16,753 nucleotides of DNA from an uncultured Chitinophagaceae bacterium (GTDB lineage: Bacteria; Bacteroidota; Bacteroidia; Chitinophagales; Chitinophagaceae), in NCBI GenBank assembly GCA_937996595.1, contig CALKVC010000141.1, positions 1 to 16,753 of the forward strand, written 5' to 3'. Every line of letters begins with the position of its first letter. Within the stretch, counting starts at the first letter, position 1. Below, one piece after another: positions 14,909-16,753 of the stretch. The notes beneath the pieces were generated by a model. It had not been told where the DNA came from. It did no database searches and saw only the letters and a list, made by a program, of their open reading frames with translations. The translations under genes were made by a program, and so were the position numbers.

Positions 14909-16003
14909 ATGAAAAATCTGTACAAACTGACAGTATCCGCCTGTCTGAAACGCCTGGCCCTTCTGGCTATTTCATTTACCCTGACCAATGTGATTATTGC
15001 ACAGGAATCGATGCGTGCAAACCTGTATGTAATAGACGGGAATAATGCATTGTTGATGGATGGTAACCTTACAGAATATAATGAAGCGTTCAGTAATAAT
15101 ATAGACATATATGATGCCTGGAAGCTGAGTAATTTCGGCATGAACCTGGGGATCCTCCGGTCGGGATATAACCTCTCTGTTGAACGCAGGCGGACGATAA
15201 AATATAATGACACTACCTATTTCAGGATGTGGAATATGTCGAAAAACAATTACCGTATAAAATTGGTATTAAAAAATCTTGACAAATCTTGGCTGCGTGG
15301 CTATTTGCTGGATAACTACCTCAGGACGGAAACACGTGTTGAGCTGAATGATACAACAGATATCAATTTTTCAGTAGATAATGACCCCGCTTCAGCATCA
15401 GAAATGCGTTTCAGCCTTGTTTTCAGAAGTAGTATACCGGTTCCTCCCAAAACCAGGTTCATTTCATTCCTTACTTTACGTAAAAACAGGGATGTAATGC
15501 TGCAATGGGACGTGGCAAATGAAAATGAAATAACCAATTATATTGTTGAAAGATCATCCAATGGGTTAGATTTTTCAGAAGTTTACCGGGTTCAGGCAAC
15601 TTCAAACAGCAATACCAGCATGAAGTATTTTCATCGCGATGCGGTAGTACCGGCAGCTGAGCTATATTACCGGGTTAAGGCACTGGATGAAAACGGCAAC
15701 TGGATTTACAGTGATATCTCAACGGTGAATGAATTAACTAATGAACATGATCTAACAGTATATCCCAATCCTGTATCAGGTAAAAAGCTGCAATTATTAT
15801 TCAATAACCTGCCATCGGGTAAATATGATGTTAGCATTATTAGTAATACAGGTGCGCAGATAAAATTACAGCCACTGCAAATAAATGACTGGCAGGTTAA
15901 TGCCACCATTAATTTACCAGGGAATGTAACCCCCGGAATTTACAGGCTACAACTCATGTCTGAAAATAAACAAGTGATTACTAAGGTAATCAGTGTATTA
16001 TAA
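14909..16003 (+). CDS. T9SS-secreted protein equal to the C-terminal module of the giant
   Basis: The protein has 364 residues. Residues 1-31 are a signal peptide (hydrophobic core LALLAISFTLTNVIIA, likely cut before Q32). Residues 36-364 align along their whole length with residues 2528-2855 of the giant. Shared points are the opening (RANLYVIDG versus RSNLYVMNG), DGNL, AFSN/SFSN, VERR/IERR, SLVFR/SIVFR, then a fibronectin-III-like stretch (NYIVERSSNG versus GYTIERSADG, YYRVKA versus YYRIKA). A type A T9SS sorting domain starts near residue 282, with YPNP at 285-288. It lacks every Ig-like, glycine-rich and stalk domain. It has its own terminator and lies 317 bases after the giant. It may be a partner or a remnant of a reduced paralogue; the complete frame and signal peptide argue for a working gene. 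No enzymatic motif is seen. Confidence 0.9.
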   Translation: MKNLYKLTVSACLKRLALLAISFTLTNVIIAQESMRANLYVIDGNNALLMDGNLTEYNEAFSNNIDIYDAWKLSNFGMNLGILRSGYNLSVERRRTIKYNDTTYFRMWNMSKNNYRIKLVLKNLDKSWLRGYLLDNYLRTETRVELNDTTDINFSVDNDPASASEMRFSLVFRSSIPVPPKTRFISFLTLRKNRDVMLQWDVANENEITNYIVERSSNGLDFSEVYRVQATSNSNTSMKYFHRDAVVPAAELYYRVKALDENGNWIYSDISTVNELTNEHDLTVYPNPVSGKKLQLLFNNLPSGKYDVSIISNTGAQIKLQPLQINDWQVNATINLPGNVTPGIYRLQLMSENKQVITKVISVL

Positions 16004-16026
16004 TAACTATTTGAAATAAAAATTTC

Positions 16027-16060
16027 ATAAATGGAGGGTTTGCGCCCTCCATTTATTATT
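16027..16060 (+). terminator. Terminator after the second secreted protein
   Basis: A 12-bp stem, ataaatggaggg (16027-16038) with ccctccatttat (16045-16056), and the loop tttgcg lie 23 bases after the stop codon. AT-rich sequence follows. This is a strong intrinsic terminator and separates this gene from the next. Confidence 0.85.
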
Positions 16061-16461
16061 TCATAATAAAAAGGGGGGAGTGTCTATTATAATAAATGTT
16101 TAGATAAATTTCATAAAAAATTAATATACAAGTAATTGATAAAATAGTATTTGATTAAAATAAAAGCCAGATTCGTATTACACAATTGATTGATAAGCAA
16201 TTGAGTCCGGGCCTTTTGCAGATAAATAAATAAATGGTCACAATAATATATTCAAAAAGTAGTTATTATATAAGTTGTACCCGGTTGAGATGGACATTAA
16301 TCCAAATTATCTGATTACAGCATAAGATTTGAAAGTATCCGATTGCTGCCCTAATAAGTGAACGGAATAAAGTTGGTTGAAAAAGTGAGCCTGGGAAGTA
16401 TGAAACTTTCAAATCTGAAAATACGAATCCATAACATGAATAACCAATATCCAACAATCGT
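16061..16461. other. Intergenic region upstream of the third secreted-protein gene
   Basis: These roughly 400 bases are very AT-rich at first. No gene is supported; the short open frames on the minus strand show no family resemblance. The only clear structure is a long-spaced inverted repeat at 16325-16416. No good TTTG/TAnnTTTG promoter is seen. Confidence 0.5.
16325..16416. repeat. 12-bp perfect inverted repeat with a 68-base spacer
   Basis: agatttgaaagt (16325-16336) and its exact complement actttcaaatct (16405-16416) lie 46 bases before the next start codon. In RNA they could pair to a long-range stem in the leader. As DNA they could be paired binding sites. The match is exact; the function is not known. 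Confidence 0.45.
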
Positions 16462-16753
16462 ATGAGAAATCTACTACACTTACCATTTCCTGGTCATTTT
16501 TCATCACCAGAAAGCGGTACAACAAGCAGGAAGTCTATGTCGCTTGTTGCCAAATTCATCCAATTAATTTTATTGTTTGTCGCCTGTTTACCTGCCACTG
16601 ACATGTTCGGGCAAACTGTGCAAACATTCAATTCAACTACAACCTGGACTTGTCCCACAGGTGTAAACTTCATCACAGTTGAATGCTGGGGTGGCGGTGG
16701 TGCCGGTGGAGGTGCCTCCGTGGCGGCGGCAGGTGCCGCGGCCGTTAGATCGG
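16462..16753 (+). CDS. Third secreted glycine-rich-head protein (5' part only)
   Basis: The frame opens at ATG 16462 and runs off the window, giving 97 residues. An inner ATG at 16537 (M26) starts a more ordinary signal peptide (hydrophobic LILLFVACL, end near DMFGQ). After it, TVQTFNSTTTWTCPTGV and ITVECWGGGGAGG match the giant's mature N-terminus (QVTQTFNTNGTFTVPAGV, ITVGCWGGGGAGG). Like the giant, it has about 25 extra residues before the signal peptide if the first ATG is used. It is therefore probably another large T9SS-exported modular protein. The last 45 bases are very GC-rich and encode an Ala-rich stretch where a Gly-rich one is expected. A sequencing error or frameshift near the end is possible. 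Confidence 0.8.
   Translation, partial: MRNLLHLPFPGHFSSPESGTTSRKSMSLVAKFIQLILLFVACLPATDMFGQTVQTFNSTTTWTCPTGVNFITVECWGGGGAGGGASVAAAGAAAVRS
16747..16753 (+). other. Adapter-like bases at the window end
   Basis: The final seven bases, agatcgg, equal the first seven of the common Illumina TruSeq-type adapter. They follow a GC-rich stretch that fits the glycine-rich frame poorly. If this is also a contig end, these bases may be leftover adapter and not genome. A seven-base match can occur by chance. Confidence 0.4.

Noticed and set aside
16266..16457. Minus-strand 63-codon open frame in the last intergenic region
   Set aside because: It has no recognisable motif, contains the inverted repeat, and lies just before a gene of opposite strand, so it is likely chance.

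Overview
The window looks like a piece of a Bacteroidota genome, probably close to the Chitinophagaceae. The taxon is inferred from protein content, not from a marker gene. Three signs support it: secreted proteins ending in type A sorting domains of the type IX secretion system (T9SS), a Bacteroidota-type tyrosine recombinase with an Arm/SAM-like N-terminus, and AT-rich intergenic DNA with few Shine-Dalgarno sequences.

Left (1-2023): one end of an integrated mobile element, AT-rich and read on the minus strand. It holds a tyrosine recombinase (590-1825) and a downstream unknown gene (7-561). Next to the recombinase lies an orphan 3' half of a tRNA-Val (anticodon TAC, 1977-2023), followed by the old tRNA terminator (2028-2060). 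This is the expected scar of integration into the tRNA gene. The body of the element and the rebuilt tRNA should lie beyond the left edge.

Middle (2366-5636): chromosomal DNA on the plus strand. A complete P2A-type (SERCA/PacL-like) cation-transporting ATPase, probably a Ca2+ pump, is followed by a small exported protein with a carboxypeptidase-regulatory-like beta-sandwich domain and a probable TTG start.

Right (6024-16753): a run of related secreted-protein genes on the plus strand. The first encodes a 2855-residue modular surface protein: signal peptide, glycine-rich head, NBR1-like beta-sandwich, at least 17 Ig/PKD/BIG2-like domains in several tandem arrays, a C-terminal module and a T9SS sorting domain. 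The second (14909-16003) is a 364-residue secreted protein that is essentially a stand-alone copy of the last 328 residues of the giant. The third (from 16462, cut by the window end) starts with the same signal-peptide plus glycine-rich head as the giant. Strong terminators follow the first two genes, so they are probably separate transcription units of one paralogous family built by module shuffling. The last seven bases match the start of a common sequencing adapter, so the extreme right end should be treated with caution.
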